64,000 bases of DNA. Origin: Humulus lupulus. Taxonomy: Eukaryota; Streptophyta; Magnoliopsida; Rosales; Cannabaceae. Of the stretch, positions 34,140-45,633 are shown piece by piece; position 1 is the first letter of the stretch, and the number at the start of each line of letters is the position of its first letter. Location of the stretch: contig NC_084795.1 of NCBI RefSeq assembly GCF_963169125.1, forward strand, positions 257,977,042 through 258,041,041. The letters run 5' to 3'. The translations under genes were made by a program, and so were the position numbers. A model generated the notes under the pieces. The model did no database searches and was not told where the DNA came from. It worked only from the letters and a program-made list of their open reading frames with translations.

Positions 34140-37100
34140 GTGGTGTCTAAAACTTATTCTGGCCAAGATTGGATATTGGACTCTGGTTGTTCTTTTCATA
34201 TGACTCCAAACAAGGATCTGTTTTGCTATTTTAAAGAGATATTAGGAGGGACTGTACTTCTAGGTGACAACAAAGCTTGTAAAGTTCAGGGAGTTGGCTC
34301 TATAATCATAAAGATGCATGATGGCATTCAAAGGACCATTCAAAATGTAAGATATGTTCCAGACCTTAGAAGGAATCTGTAATCTATTGGGATACTCGCA
34401 GCAAGTGGTTGTGTTGTAAAAATTGATGGAGCTACAATGAAAGTTATGAAAGGATCTCTTGTTGTAATTAATGGAGAATACAAAAATGGACTCTATTTCT
34501 TGAATGGAAAAATGTTCACTGGTATAGCTGCAAATGTAACAAGAAAAGATACTGATATGACAAAGTTTTGGCATTATAGGTTGGGACATGTCAGTGAGAG
34601 GGGAATCTCATAATTGAAAAAGCAAGGTCTACTCAGTGGCAATGTTTGTGACAAGTTAGATTTTTGTGAAGAGTGTGTATATGGGAAGACTTGTAGAGTA
34701 AAGTTTGACACTGGAAAATACATTTTAGAAGGACCATTAGACTACTTACACTCGGATCTTTGGGGGCCATCAAAAGTACAAACTCTTGGTGGAGATAACT
34801 ATTTTATGAGTAAAATAGATGATTTCTCTAGGAAAATGTGGGTGATACTCTTAAAATCTAAAGATCAAGCATTGGACAACTTCAAGAATTGGAAAAGACT
34901 GACAGAAAATCAGATTGGCAAAAAAGTGAAGAAGCTTCAAATAGATAATGGATTGGAATATTGCTCAGGTGACTTCAATGAATTCTATAAAAGGGAAGGC
35001 ATAGCTAGACATCATACAGTAAGGAAAACTCCTCAACAAAACAGTTTGGCAAAGAGAATGAACAGAACTATTCTTGAGAGAGTAAGATGCATGTTAAAAG
35101 GAGTTGGATTAGAAAAGAATTTCCGAGGAGAGGCAGTCAAAACAGCAGAGTACTTAATAAAAAGATGTCCATCTGTTGCTCTTAAGTTCAAAACACCACA
35201 AGAAATATGGACAAAAAGAAAACCTACATATAATCATTTGAGGGTGCTCGGATGCACAACTTTTGCTCACATTCGACAAGATAAATTACAACCAAGGGCT
35301 GTAAAATGCATGTTTATTGGCTATCCAGATGGGGTAAAAGGTTACAAACTGTGGTGTCTTGAACTTGGATTTAAAAGATGCATAATAAGTAGGGATGTTG
35401 TGTTCAGAGAAGAAGAAATTCCAATGAAAAATGATAAGGTTTCTGGCCAAAAACAAGACAATAGTACTGCCAGAATTGAGGTGGAAAACATTAGTAAAAT
35501 TCAATCTGAAGAATCTGCTACAAGGTCAAAAGAAGGTGAGAGTTCTACTAGTACTCATTTTGATCTCAACAATTACCAGATGGCTAGGGACAGAGAGAGA
35601 AGAGATGTTAGACCACCAGACAAGTTTGGCTATGCAGATTTCATAGCATATGCTCTTGCTGCAGCTGAAGAGATTGATAACTCGGAACCTACAAGTGTTA
35701 CAGTAAAGATGGCACATAATGGAGACTAGCAATGGAGGATGAAATGAAATCTCTTATGAAGAACAACACCTGAGATATTGTAGACAAAATTAATGGACAG
35801 AAGCTTGTAGATTGCAAATAGATTTTCAAGAAAAAGGATGGCATACCAGGAATAGAAAAGGAAAGGTTTAAAGCAAGATTGGTTGCAAAGGGTTTTACTC
35901 AAAAAGAAGGTTTGGATTTCAATGAAATTTTTTCTCCTGTGGTAAAACAAACATCAATTCGAGTTAAGGCAGCTAAGTATGATCTTGAGGTGGACCAAAT
36001 GGATGTAAAAACAACCATTTTACATGGAAAACTTGATGAGAAAATATTCATGAAACAACCTAAAGGCTTTGACAATGGGAATCCAAACCAGGTATGCTTG
36101 CTTAAAAGATCTCTTTATGGATTAAAACAGGGTCCTAAACAATGGAATATTAGGTTTGATGAATTTATTACTAGTATTGGTTTTGTTAAAAGCTCATATG
36201 ATCCATGTGTCTATTCTAATATCCAAATATTCTTGCTACTCTATGTTGATGAAATTTTGATTGTTGGGAAATGTAGAACAGAAATAGATAAGCTCAAAGC
36301 AAAGCTAAATAGTGAATTTGAAATGAAAGATCTAGGTCCAGAAAGAAAGATCCTCGGGATTGAAATAATCAGACATAGACCAAAAGTGATCAAATTATCT
36401 CAGAGAAGTTATCTTGGGAAAGTGTTGAACCTATTTGCCTTAAATCATGTTAAGCTAGTGACTACACCTCTTGCAAATCATTTAAAGCTCTCCCAATCTC
36501 AAGCTCCTAAAACAGAAGAAGAAAGGAAGTATATGTCTAAGGTACTCTATACTAATATTGTTGGCTGTCTTATGTATGCTATGGTTTGTACAAGACCAGA
36601 TTTAGGCCATGCTATGAGCATTGTGAGCAGCTTTATGGCTGATCCTGGGGAAGAGCATTGGGCGGCTTTGAAATGGATTCTAAGATATCTAAAGGATTCT
36701 TTAAATCAAGGTTTGATCTATGGAAATGTTAATGACTCTCAAGAGACTGTAGTTGGCTACACTGACTCAAATTGTGCAGCCAATGTTTATACAAGAAGAT
36801 CATTAATAGGGTTTCTTTTCAAGGTACTGGTGGCTGTGTTAGCTGGAAGTCAGACCTTCAGAAAGTTGTTGCATTATCAACAACTGAAGCTGAGTATATA
36901 GCAGCAACTGAGGCATTAAAAGAAGCTCTATGGTTGAATGGTTTGACTCAGGAATTTGGAATAGATTCAAAAAATACTATAGTCTACTGTGATAATCAAA
37001 GTGCTTTGCACTTGATTAAAAATCCTATGATACATGAAAGATCCAAACACATAGACATAAAGTTCCATTTTATTCGAGACATTGTATCACAGAAGCAAGT

Positions 37101-37200
37101 TTTATCAAAGAAAGTTAGCACTGAAGACAATCCAGCTGACATTTTGACAAAGAGTGTGACAGTAAACAAGTTTAGGCATTGCCAAAACTTGATTGGATAA
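34140..37200 (+). pseudogene. pol: Element A pol: protease, integrase, RT, RNase H (broken)
   Basis: Protease shows WILDSGCSFHMT near 34170. The GAG-pre-integrase block (FWHYRLGHVSERGIS) is interrupted by stops near 34380 and 34613. The integrase frame is open from 34614 to 35729, with HSDLWGP, the second Asp in QIDNGLEY and TPQQNSLAKRMNRTI, where the catalytic Glu of QQNGVAER is replaced by Lys (LAKR). RT begins near 35735 with stops at about 35770 and 35818, then runs open from 35879; its catalytic box is YVDE instead of YVDD near 36243. RNase H changes frame near 36800-36830 and ends with TEDNPADILTKSV and a stop at 37198-37200. The order PR-IN-RT-RNase H is that of Ty1/copia. The E-to-K and D-to-E changes would by themselves stop activity. 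Confidence 0.92.
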
Positions 37201-37271
37201 CGAAGTTGTTAATTGAGCCTCATCGGCTCTGGTCTGTTCAGTTTAAATTTGTGTTACTTAAGTGTCTAAAT

Positions 37272-37282
37272 GAAGGTGGATT
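37272..37282 (+). promoter_or_regulatory. Polypurine tract of element A
   Basis: GAAGGTGGATT directly precedes the TG of the 3' LTR at 37283. Confidence 0.75.
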
Positions 37283-37726
37283 TGTTGGAAATGTGATTCA
37301 GCCACTTAAGTAAGTTGGTACACGTGTGCACTCACCAAGACAGTTATTTTAGTTATAGCCTTTTGATTGTATATATATTGTAAGGCTTAGTTATTATTGA
37401 GATATAATAATATTGTAAAGTTTGAAAAGAGTTCTTGGTGAGCAAAGTTTAGTGAGAGAGTTTGGTGAGAATTCTATTTAGTTTGAGAGAAGAATTCTAG
37501 TTTTGTGACTTTGGTTATTGTGAGTTTGTCTCTTGTGTAGTCTCTCTCTTTTATAACACTCAGATTGAATAAAGCATATCAGCCATTTCTTGGCTGTCCA
37601 GACCTTTGGAGTAGGTTCATGAGAATGAACCGAACCAAGTAAACTCTTGTTGTTGTCTTATTTTTTATTATCTTGTTTATACTGATTCTTTTGTTTAGTT
37701 CTTGTTTGTTTTGTTGTTTCACAACA
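37283..37726 (+). repeat. 3' LTR of element A (444 bp)
   Basis: It opens TGTTGGAAATG and closes TTTCACAACA and is followed by the AATAC target copy. It matches the 5' LTR with scattered single-base differences. Confidence 0.95.
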
Positions 37727-38258
37727 AATACCGAGCCCACAAGAGTAACTGTTTGTACACATAACTACATCAATATTAATTTAATCAACTTCAGGTTGTA
37801 TCCATTTGTCTTTGGTGATTATATGGTATGTGGGTATATTCATTTTGTTATTATCTCTAAATTCCTTCAGGAATTTCCGCACCAATCCAACACATCAATG
37901 GCTTTTGGAATAACATTATGACTCATAGCTTTATTTCTCATATACCATATCCGTCAAGAGATAGTAATAAATAGATCAAAGTCATCTTTGCTTAGGGAGT
38001 GAGACAAAGAAACTAGCCAGGAAGTGATATCTTTATTTTGCAAACTTTTGACATTTATGCTTAACCCACTTCATTTCCATATGTGTTTGACTAAATTGCA
38101 CTGCCACAAAGCATGGTGGATATCTTCCATTTTGTATACTCCACATCTCGAATAGTCTTGAATAATTGCAATGCTCCCTGCAAAACAAAAAACAAGGATA
38201 GAGGGAAGCCAGGAATGGCCAAGTTTCCAAACAAAGTGTTTAAATTTTTTAGGAAAGT
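37727..38258 (-). pseudogene. LINE ORF2 C-terminus: zf-RVT domain and RNase H start
   Basis: Minus strand, reading down from 38258: PKKFKHFVWKLGHSWLPS, then DIHHALWQCNLVKHIWK, the zf-RVT motif after the reverse transcriptase of plant LINEs. FITISWRIWYMRNK-like sequence near 37960 (with a stop in place of one codon) is the linker. KWIQPEVD, a stop, then INIDVVMCTNSYSCGLGI begins the RNase H domain, which is cut by element A at the GTATT target and continues at 22641. The RT itself is not in the window: the fragment is bounded at 38258 by a foldback element. Confidence 0.78.
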
Positions 38259-38593
38259 TCGGCCTCTGTGTTTTTCCTGAATATGCGATCAATCCACTTG
38301 TTTTGTTAAATGACAATTTAAATCTTGTGTTTAATAAAATGAATTAAAATAATACCATAGACCAAATTTTGATCAAAATATTTTCAAATATAATATTTCC
38401 TTTTTAGCTCATTGACTACCTTCTCTGCTTCTTTGAATTCATCGCATTGCCAACGACTCAAGAATTGATCTTATAATTGAAAATATTCTTACCAAAATCA
38501 ACTATTATTTTGATCCATTTTGTAAACACAGGGTCTCAATTGTCATTTAATAAAATACATGGATCGATTGCGTATTTAGAATAAACACAGGGG
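38259..38593. mobile_element. Foldback/MITE-like element with long inverted repeats
   Basis: The left end CCTCTGTGTTTTTCCTGAAT is mirrored by the right end (ATTTAGAATAAACACAGGGG). The arms continue inward (GATCAATCCAC against GGATCGATTGC, and TAAATGACAATT against AATTGTCATTTA), and further in ATTAAAATAATA mirrors TATTATTTTGAT, so the arms are about 100 bp with mismatches. It has no coding capacity. No clear target duplication was found, so the superfamily is open. Confidence 0.65.
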
Positions 38594-38900
38594 TTAAACT
38601 AGTATTTTCCCTAGATAATAATATAAATCAATATTATTAGTTTCTAGATCTTAAAAAAACATCTCATGATTGAGAACTCTCACTGACATAAAAAATACAT
38701 CATATTATTTTCTCTCTAAGAAGACCTAATTTTTTTTAAGTCTATTCACAAGATCTCATGTGTTCAGTACATCTTGTGAATTGCAAATAGACTCATTATT
38801 TCTTTATGTGCCTACACACATCTTGAGATGTAAAGAACGGTCAGAAGATTATGCTTTGAGTTCTTGACTAAAAGCTTGGATTGGATGTTAATTTATAAAT
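38594..38900. other. Unassigned DNA between foldback element and element C
   Basis: No coding or repeat structure is recognised. The last five bases, TAAAT, are the left target copy of element C. Confidence 0.5.
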
Positions 38901-39364
38901 TGTGGAGTTTGTGCCTTGATTTCACTAAAGACATCACTTAGTTATTACTGTTTGAAGTTAGTTAGTCGTATTGTTTTGCTCTTTTTCCCATTTTCTCTGT
39001 TCCAAGCCTATATATAAAGGCTTTTGTTCTTATTGTAAGTTGTAACAAAAATTTGTGTTAGCTGAGAAGAGAGAAATAGAGTAGTACCGAGAGGAAAAGT
39101 CATGGGGTGTACTTTAGAGTTCTTAGAAAAGACTAAGTTGTACTTGAACTTTCTACATAGTGAAAAAACTAGGGAGTTTTACACCCAACCTTGGATGTAG
39201 GACCATTATTTGGTTTGAACCAAGTAACTTGTGGTGTTCATCATTTTATTTTTATTCTGTTTCATTTTAAGTTTATCTTCTTGTTCAAAAGTTATTGTTG
39301 GTGTGTATGTGTATTTTCTAATCTTGTGTGTGTAGGTGCTTCGGTCTGGTTATTTTTCCTCATA
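38901..39364 (+). repeat. 5' LTR of element C (464 bp)
   Basis: It opens TGTGGAGTTTGTGCC. The TATA box TATATATAAA is at 39009-39018. The terminal dinucleotide is TA (CCTCATA) where the 3' LTR has CA (CCTCACA). Confidence 0.92.
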
Positions 39365-39367
39365 GAT

Positions 39368-39380
39368 TGGTATCAGAGGC
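39368..39380 (+). promoter_or_regulatory. Primer binding site of element C
   Basis: TTGGTATCAGAGG matches the initiator-Met tRNA site of plant copia elements. Confidence 0.88.
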
Positions 39381-39537
39381 TAGGTTGTCGAAGGGAAATT
39401 CCCACGCCGAGATCAAAGACTACTTCAACCATCTTTCTATTTCTCCATCCATCTTCTTGATTCTTCAAGATTTTCTCATCCTTTCCTTATTTCCTTTATT
39501 TTTATTCAAATTTAACTGGCCACTAGATTCGATTACA

Positions 39538-40440
39538 ATGTCTTTAGCGAAGGTTGATATTGAGAAATTTTATGGTAAAAATGATTTTGTCTTATGGCAG
39601 GAGAAGATGCGTGCACACCTTGGAGATGTAGGTTATGAAGAATCTTTAAAAGAAAATGACAAAATATCAGTCAAACAAGAAGATAAGGGAGAAATCTTGA
39701 AAAAGGCAAGGAACACCATTGTTCTAAGCTTGAGTGATTCTATCCTAAGGAAGCTGATAAAAGAAAAGACAGCAAGGGAAATGTGGGAAAAGCTTGAACA
39801 ACTCTACATGACCAAAGCTCTTCCTAATAGGATTAACTTGAAACAGAAAGTGTGTGGATGAATCAAAATTGATTAATTCAAAATTGATGAATGAATCAAA
39901 ATTATGATGAAAATTATGATGTGTTTGTCAAGATGATTGCTGATCTTGAAATGATGTAGATCACCATTGAAGAAGAAGATCAAGCCATCTATTTACTGAA
40001 TTCATTACCCAATGCTTATGATCAACTTAAAGATACTATCAAATTCAGCAAAGAATTTTTGATCGTGGATGATGTTATCAGTGTAGCCTACTCAAAAGAG
40101 ATGGACTTGAAAGCAAGTGGAAAGACTCATAGGAGTACCGGTGAAGGGTTACTTTCTGGTGGAAGACCTGAAAGAAGAGAACATCACCAATTTAGAAATC
40201 AAAGCTCAAAGAGTGGGAACTACAGATTTGGCAAAACTCGTTCTAAATCTAGAGAGAAACGAGTATGTTGGACATGTAACAAAAGTGGTCATATAAGGCG
40301 AAATTGTCCTCAAAGATTTAGTTTCAACAGAGGACATAGATCAGACAACTACAACAACAAATCAGAGAATTTAGACAACAACTCAGATCTGAATTTCTCA
40401 GATGGTTATGAAAGTGCTGATGTCCTTAACATAAGTTCTG
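39538..40440 (+). pseudogene. gag: Element C gag (broken)
   Basis: The ATG at 39538 opens MSLAKVDIEKFYGKNDFVLW, the copia gag N-terminus; the longer upstream reading is leader. ARNTIVLSLSDSILRKLIKE and EMWEKLEQLYMTKALPN follow. A stop at 39859-39861 coincides with a short local duplication of a GAATCAAAATT word (about 39858-39903). The frame returns near 39900 (YDVFVKMIADLEMM, stop) and IYLLNSLPNAYDQLKDTIKF. A complete zinc knuckle, CWTCNKSGHIRRNC, lies near 40270 and matches CX2CX4HX4C. Gag would package the element RNA. Confidence 0.88.
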
Positions 40441-43400
40441 AAAATCTAGAAATGGAATGGATTATGGATTCTGGATGCAATTTCCATATGACCCCTAGAA
40501 AAGAATTTTTTATTGATTATAAACATATATCTAACAATAAAGTTTTTATGGGAGATAACCATTCGTGTGATGTTGCAGGTATTGGAAGAGTGAAAATCAG
40601 ATTAAATGATTGTTCAACTCAGATTCTTGATGAAGTGAGGCATATTCCAAACCTGAAAAGAAATCTAATTTCTTTGGGTGCCATGGACCGTTTACGATGT
40701 ACATATAAGGCTCAAGGTGGAGTCTTGAAAGTCTCCAAAGGATCTATGGTCATAATGAAGGGAAGCTTACAACAAGGGCTGTATATTTTGCAAGGAACTG
40801 CTGATGAAGGAACAACTACAATTTCTATCTACAAAGAAGATCAAGCCAAACTATGGCATAGTATATTAGCCCATATGAGCATCAAAAGCATATTGGAGCT
40901 TGGAAAACAGGGTCTAATCAACAAAAGCAAGCTGTCAAGAATTGATTTTTGTGTGCATTGCATACTAGGAAAGGCTCACAGACTAAATTTCACTCGAGCT
41001 ATACACAAGACAAAAGGCACACTTGATTACATACATTCAGATTTGTGGGGATCACCAAACATATCTTTTTCTCTTTCTAAATGCCAATATTTTGTCTCAT
41101 TTATTGATGACTTCTCTAGGAAAGTCTGGTTATATTTTCTTAAAACAAAAGATGAGGCTTTTGAAAAATTTATAGAATGGAAAATACTTATGGAAAGACA
41201 AACAAGTAAGAGAATCAAAAGACTTAGGACTGATGATGGTCTTGAATTTTGTAATAAGTTTTTTTGAAAATTATTGCTCTAAAAATGGTATCTTGACATA
41301 GGACTTGCATAAATACTCCTCAATAAAATGGTTTGGCTGAAAGAATGAATAGAACAATAATGGATAAAGTTAGATGTATGCTAGGAGAATCTGGGCTTTC
41401 AAAAATATTTTGGGCAGAAGCTAGAAATATAGCTGCTTATATAATTAATAGATCTCCTAATTCTTCTTTAAATCTTAAAGTCCCTAATGAAATATGGTCT
41501 GGACAAAAACCAGGATATAATTATCTCATAATATTTGGTTGTGTTGCTTATGTGCATACTAGTCAAGGAAAATTAAATCATAGAGCAAAGAAAGGTTATT
41601 TCATTGGATATCCATATGGAGTTAAGGGTTATAAAGTATGGCTTCCTAGTGAACATAAATGTGTTGTTAGTAGAGATGTATATTTCAATGAAGCTGTATT
41701 ATTTAACACTAACATGCAGGGAAAAACTATTGATTCTAACAGTGACTCCGAGACTCAAAACAAGTCTCAGGAAATGTGAAAAGATATGCATGTTTCTATT
41801 GACATTCCAACTCAAGGTGGAGCCTCTTCATCAACACAAGATGAACCAAAATATGATATAGATCCTGAAAATGAACTTGAAGAAGTCTTGACGATTATCT
41901 TTTAGCAAGAGATCGAGAGAGAAGGCAAAATAAATTGCCATTAAGATATGCTCAGGCTGATCTGCTTGCATTTGCATTCACAGTCGCTGAAATTATCAAT
42001 GAAGAGGAGCCAAAGATCTATAAAGAAGCAAGAAACAACCCCAACTAGACACATTGGGAAACAACCATGAAAGAAGAATTAAATTCTTTGAAAAGGAATC
42101 AGACTTGGAAATTAGTTCCTAGAGGACAAACTCAAAGAGTCATTGGGAGTAGGTGGATTTTCAAAAGAAAACTAGTTCCAGGGGTTGAGTAGCATAGATA
42201 CAAGGCTATACTCGTTGCAAAGGGGTATGCTCAGTTGGAAGGGATTGACTATCATCACATTTTTGCACCTGTTGTTAAGATGACCCCCATGAGAATTATT
42301 TTGGCTTTTGTTGCAAAGGAAGACATGAAAATAGAACAATTAGACGTTAAAAAAACTTTCCTACATGGTACACTTGATGAAAAGATTTTTATGCAACTGC
42401 CAAAAGGATTTGAAGAAAGGAGGAATATTGATATGGTGTGTCTACTACAAAGATCATTGTATGGATTGAAACAATCCCCAAGGCAATAGAATAAACGTTT
42501 CAATGAGTTTATGCTCAAAAGGAAATTCGTGAAAAGCCAATATGATCATTGTGTGTATTTTCAAAAATACAACTCAAAAGATAACATATGCCTTTTGATC
42601 TATGTTGATGACATGCTTATAGCATGTAAAGACCTTGCTGAAATACAAAAGCCAAAAAATGCTCTTGCTATGGAATTCAAAATGAAGGATCTTGGTTCAG
42701 CTAGAAACATTTTGGGAATTGAAATCTCAAGAGACAGATCTCAAGGTACTCTTACTTTATCTCAGGAAGCTTACATAGACAAAATTATTAAAATATTTAA
42801 TCTTGAAGAGGCAAAATCAGTCTTGACACCAATTGGAGCTCATTTTAAAATGTCTTCACTGATTAAAGTCGAAGATGAAAATGACATGAAGGCTATTCCT
42901 CACTCAAATGTAGTAGGGTGTGTGATGTATGCAATGGTTAGCACTAGGCCTGACATTGCTTATCGAGTTGGCTTAGTAAGCAGATTTATGAGTAATCCCA
43001 GAAGAGATCATTGGAATGCAACTAAATGGCTGATTAAATATCTCAAAGGGGCAGCAAGTTTGAAGCTCAAATACATAAATCAAAGTTCAGGCAGCTTTAT
43101 AAAAGGGTTCTATGATTCAGATTATGCAGCAGACTTGGATAAAATAAGGTCAATATCTGGTTATGTATTTACCATTGGAGATAACACTATAAGTTGGAAA
43201 TCGACCCTACAACAAGTTTTGCCTTTATCAACTACAGAGGTAGAATACATGGCTATTATAGAAGTTGTAAAAGAAGGGTTATGGATCAAAAGATTCATAA
43301 ATGAGCTGGGCTATATTGAAGACAAGGCAATCCTTTATTGTGATTCATCTCACCAAGAACAATATGTATCATGAACGCACAAAGCACATTGATATCAGAT

Positions 43401-43535
43401 TACATTTTGTTTGTGACATCATTGAAGAAGGAGATATCTTGATATCGTGACATAATCCTGCTGATATGCTCACTAAAGTTATTCATGTTGGTTAGTTCAA
43501 AAACACTCTGAACTTACTCAACATTGCCCCTAAAT
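40441..43535 (+). pseudogene. pol: Element C pol: protease, integrase, RT, RNase H (broken)
   Basis: Protease WIMDSGCNFHMTPRKEF lies near 40460. The pre-integrase block LWHSILAHMSIKSILELG is followed by integrase (YIHSDLWGSP, FIDDFSRKVWLYF, RTDDGLEFC), open to a stop at 41267. It resumes at 41333 with AERMNRTIMDKVRCMLGESG and runs to 41779. RT has stops near 42048, 42190 and 42487 but keeps YVDDML at 42601. RNase H runs to 43374, then shifts frame near 43350 and ends with ADMLTKV and a stop near 43535. The damage is fewer than ten lesions, lighter than in element B. Catalytic D, D and E positions of integrase are present. Confidence 0.92.
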
Positions 43536-43590
43536 AGTAAGATATTTGTTTGGGAGTCCCTAGTCTTTTTCACTCACCGTTCATCATGAC

Positions 43591-43605
43591 ACAAAAGGTG
43601 GAATT
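43591..43605 (+). promoter_or_regulatory. Polypurine tract of element C
   Basis: ACAAAAGGTGGAATT directly precedes the 3' LTR. Confidence 0.75.
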
Positions 43606-44061
43606 TGTGGACTTTGTGTCTTGATTTCACTAAAGACATCAGTTAGTTATTACCGTTTGAAGTTAGTTAGTCTTATTGTTTTGCACTTTCCCCTTTTCTC
43701 TGTTCCAAACCTATATATAAAGGCTTTTGTTTTTAGTGTAAGTTGTAACAAAAAATTTTGTAAGCCGAGAAGAGAGAAATAGAGAAGTACCGAGAGGAAA
43801 ATTCCTTGGGTGTACTTGATAGTTCTTAGAGAAGACTAAGTTGTACTTGAACTTTCTACATAGTAAAAAGGCTAGGGAGTTTTACTCCCAACCTTGGATG
43901 TAGAACCATTAATTGGTCTGAACCAAGTAACTTGTTGTGTTCATCAATTTATTTTTATTCTATTTCATTTTAAGTTTATCTTCTTGTTCAAAAGCTATTG
44001 TTGGTGTGTATGTTTATTTTCTAATCTTGAGTGTGCTTCGGTCTGGTTGTTTTTCCTCACA
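43606..44061 (+). repeat. 3' LTR of element C (456 bp)
   Basis: It opens TGTGGACTTTGTGTC and closes CCTCACA, followed by the TAAAT target copy. It aligns with the 5' LTR with scattered substitutions and a small gap near 44032. Confidence 0.93.
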
Positions 44062-44269
44062 TAAATATTAAAAGATAACAAGGACACTTTATAGATCTTC
44101 AACTGGTTAATTCTTCTTCTTCTATGTATTTATAATTAATGTATGTATGTCAATGGATCTTATATTTAAAAGTGTGTTTTGAATAAACAAAATTTAATAG
44201 TAGGCCTACCAACTATTGCGCTTTTGTTGTGCATATTAGAAAATCATTTCCAACAGTTGCTATACATCA

Positions 44270-44599
44270 ATGAGTCACGGGCTTTGACAGAGGACGTACA
44301 TGTTGGGATTCAACGACCTTACGGGTCCAGCCTAAGAAACTATTTTATGATTTTATGAAAATGTTATTATTTTTCTTTAGTATTTATAAGACTTAATTTG
44401 CTATGATGTATTTATCAAATTGTTTTACTTTTCTTAAAGTGTGAGATTTCGAAATCTATTTTGTATTAAAGATTTTTTTTTTTTTAATGAATGTTAAGAT
44501 GATAAATTATTTACTTTTATTTATTTAAATAGTCATAACTTTATCTTTATATTTATGAAACTCGCACATGTAACACACTAAAAATTTGGAGCGTTACAT
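44270..44599 (+). repeat. Possible 3' end of a degenerate Tekay-type LTR
   Basis: The last 30 bases (44570-44599) read TGTAACACACTAAAAATTTG and end GGAGCGTTACA, the kind of end seen in Tekay LTRs (compare GGGCGTTACA at 4751-4760). The upstream part is AT-rich and has no clear start, so only the end is supported. Confidence 0.4.
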
Positions 44600-44861
44600 C
44601 TGCTCACAGTCATACACAACACCAAAATCACTCTTATTTGATCCCAAGGTAGCCAACATATTTGTTAATAACCACAAGGAATCTCGAACTTAGTATATTT
44701 TAACAAAGATTCTTTACTCATTAGTTATAACTTTAAGATTTTATCAATATAGGGAAACACATTAGAAGCTTCTATTTTTTCATCAATATTCCAACTTTCC
44801 AACATATGCTTCAAATGGCAAAATATAATTAATCTTAAATTCTAGTGTGAGATAGAAAAAC

Positions 44862-44963
44862 ATAACATGAACATCATAATGGTGAGCTTTCATTTGAGTA
44901 TAACCTGAACAACATAATGGTGAGCTTTCATTTGAGTATAACATGAACAACATAATGGTGAGT
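44862..44963. repeat. Short tandem repeat, 38-bp period, about 2.6 copies
   Basis: CATAATGGTGAGCTTTCATT recurs at 44875 and 44913 and in part at 44951. No coding role is evident. Confidence 0.9.
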
Positions 44964-45379
44964 TCTATGATGTTGTTCTACAATCTATATATATTATCTA
45001 TAATTTCACATGTAAACGAATGTTATAGAATACCCTTCATCTAGATCAACCAAGACTCATCCTCAAGCAGCCCAAGCCTTTGATCTTGCAACCCAGCAAC
45101 CAAGCCTCACCATTCATCCCCCGTGTCAAGAAACCTCGCCCAAAGGAGAAAAGAAAAGCGAGAGTGGTTACTGGAGAGAGAGGGAGAGAAATGCATGTAA
45201 CGTTGATAAGAGAGAAAAGTGAGGGGGCAGAGATAAACAGAGGTGAGAACGAGAGAAAAATTGGGAGGAAGAGAAATTGTGTGTGTGTGTGATATGTGTT
45301 GCGGCTGGGGCAAATGAAGGAGAGAAAGAGGACGAGAGGCTTTTAGGTTTGGAGCAAAAACGGGCTTCAGACTATGTTT
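44964..45379. other. Unassigned DNA with purine-rich tract
   Basis: At 45140-45290 the plus strand is a GAGAGA/GAGAAA-rich purine tract. The opposing open frames here (45080-45292 plus, 45313-45107 minus) are both explained by this composition. No domain is recognised. Confidence 0.5.
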
Positions 45380-45633
45380 CTTTTTCTTTTATTTTTTAAT
45401 TGTGACAGTACAAATGTGACACAAATGTTGGGATTTGTGACAGTGCAAAAATGATGTAAATGATGGGTTTTGTAACAATTCCCAACTTATGCAAATTTTG
45501 GAAACAAATAGCGTTAGTGTATGTGCTAACACCATTACGTCTTTTTTTCTTGGTCACCTCCCAACTATTGGAAATGTTGATATATGTTGACTGGTGTGTT
45601 TGGCTAACACTAAAAGGAGTTTTTCTTACGGTG
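45380..45633. mobile_element. Possible degenerate CACTA terminus
   Basis: GTTTTTCTTACGGTG (ending 45633) is close to the CACTA right terminus TTTTTCTTGTAGTG seen at 20506-20519. Subterminal words GTTAGTGT and GCTAACAC recur in both orientations at about 45510-45615, and TGTGACAGTACAAATG-like words repeat upstream. The other end is not seen. Confidence 0.35.

Larger units (their letters stand above)
22642..37726 (+). mobile_element. Copia element A, Tork-like, carrying nested element B
   Basis: A Ty1/copia element with LTRs at 22642-23086 and 37283-37726 and a perfect target-site duplication AATAC (22637-22641 and 37727-37731). Without the 10.25-kb insertion of element B and its duplicated AAATG, its native length is about 4.83 kb, normal for this group. 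The integrase and RT sequence resembles the Tork (Tnt1-like) lineage. It is in the LINE RNase H domain. Confidence 0.96.
38901..44061 (+). mobile_element. Copia element C, Tork-like (5161 bp)
   Basis: LTRs at 38901-39364 and 43606-44061 flank a gag-pol region. The target duplication TAAAT is perfect (38896-38900 and 44062-44066) if the 3' LTR ends ...CCTCACA. The integrase and RT are of the same general Tork type as element A, but the LTRs are unrelated. Confidence 0.94.

Noticed and set aside
34260..34589. Minus-strand frame of 109 codons
   Set aside because: It lies opposite the protease/pre-integrase region of element A and is a shadow.
38071..38316. Full 81-codon minus-strand frame as the start of the LINE fragment
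   Set aside because: Its first 19 codons or so are translation of the foldback element arm; LINE similarity begins only at about 38258.
45080..45313. Opposed plus and minus frames in the GA-rich tract
   Set aside because: Both are low-complexity translations of GAGAGA-type sequence with no recognised family.
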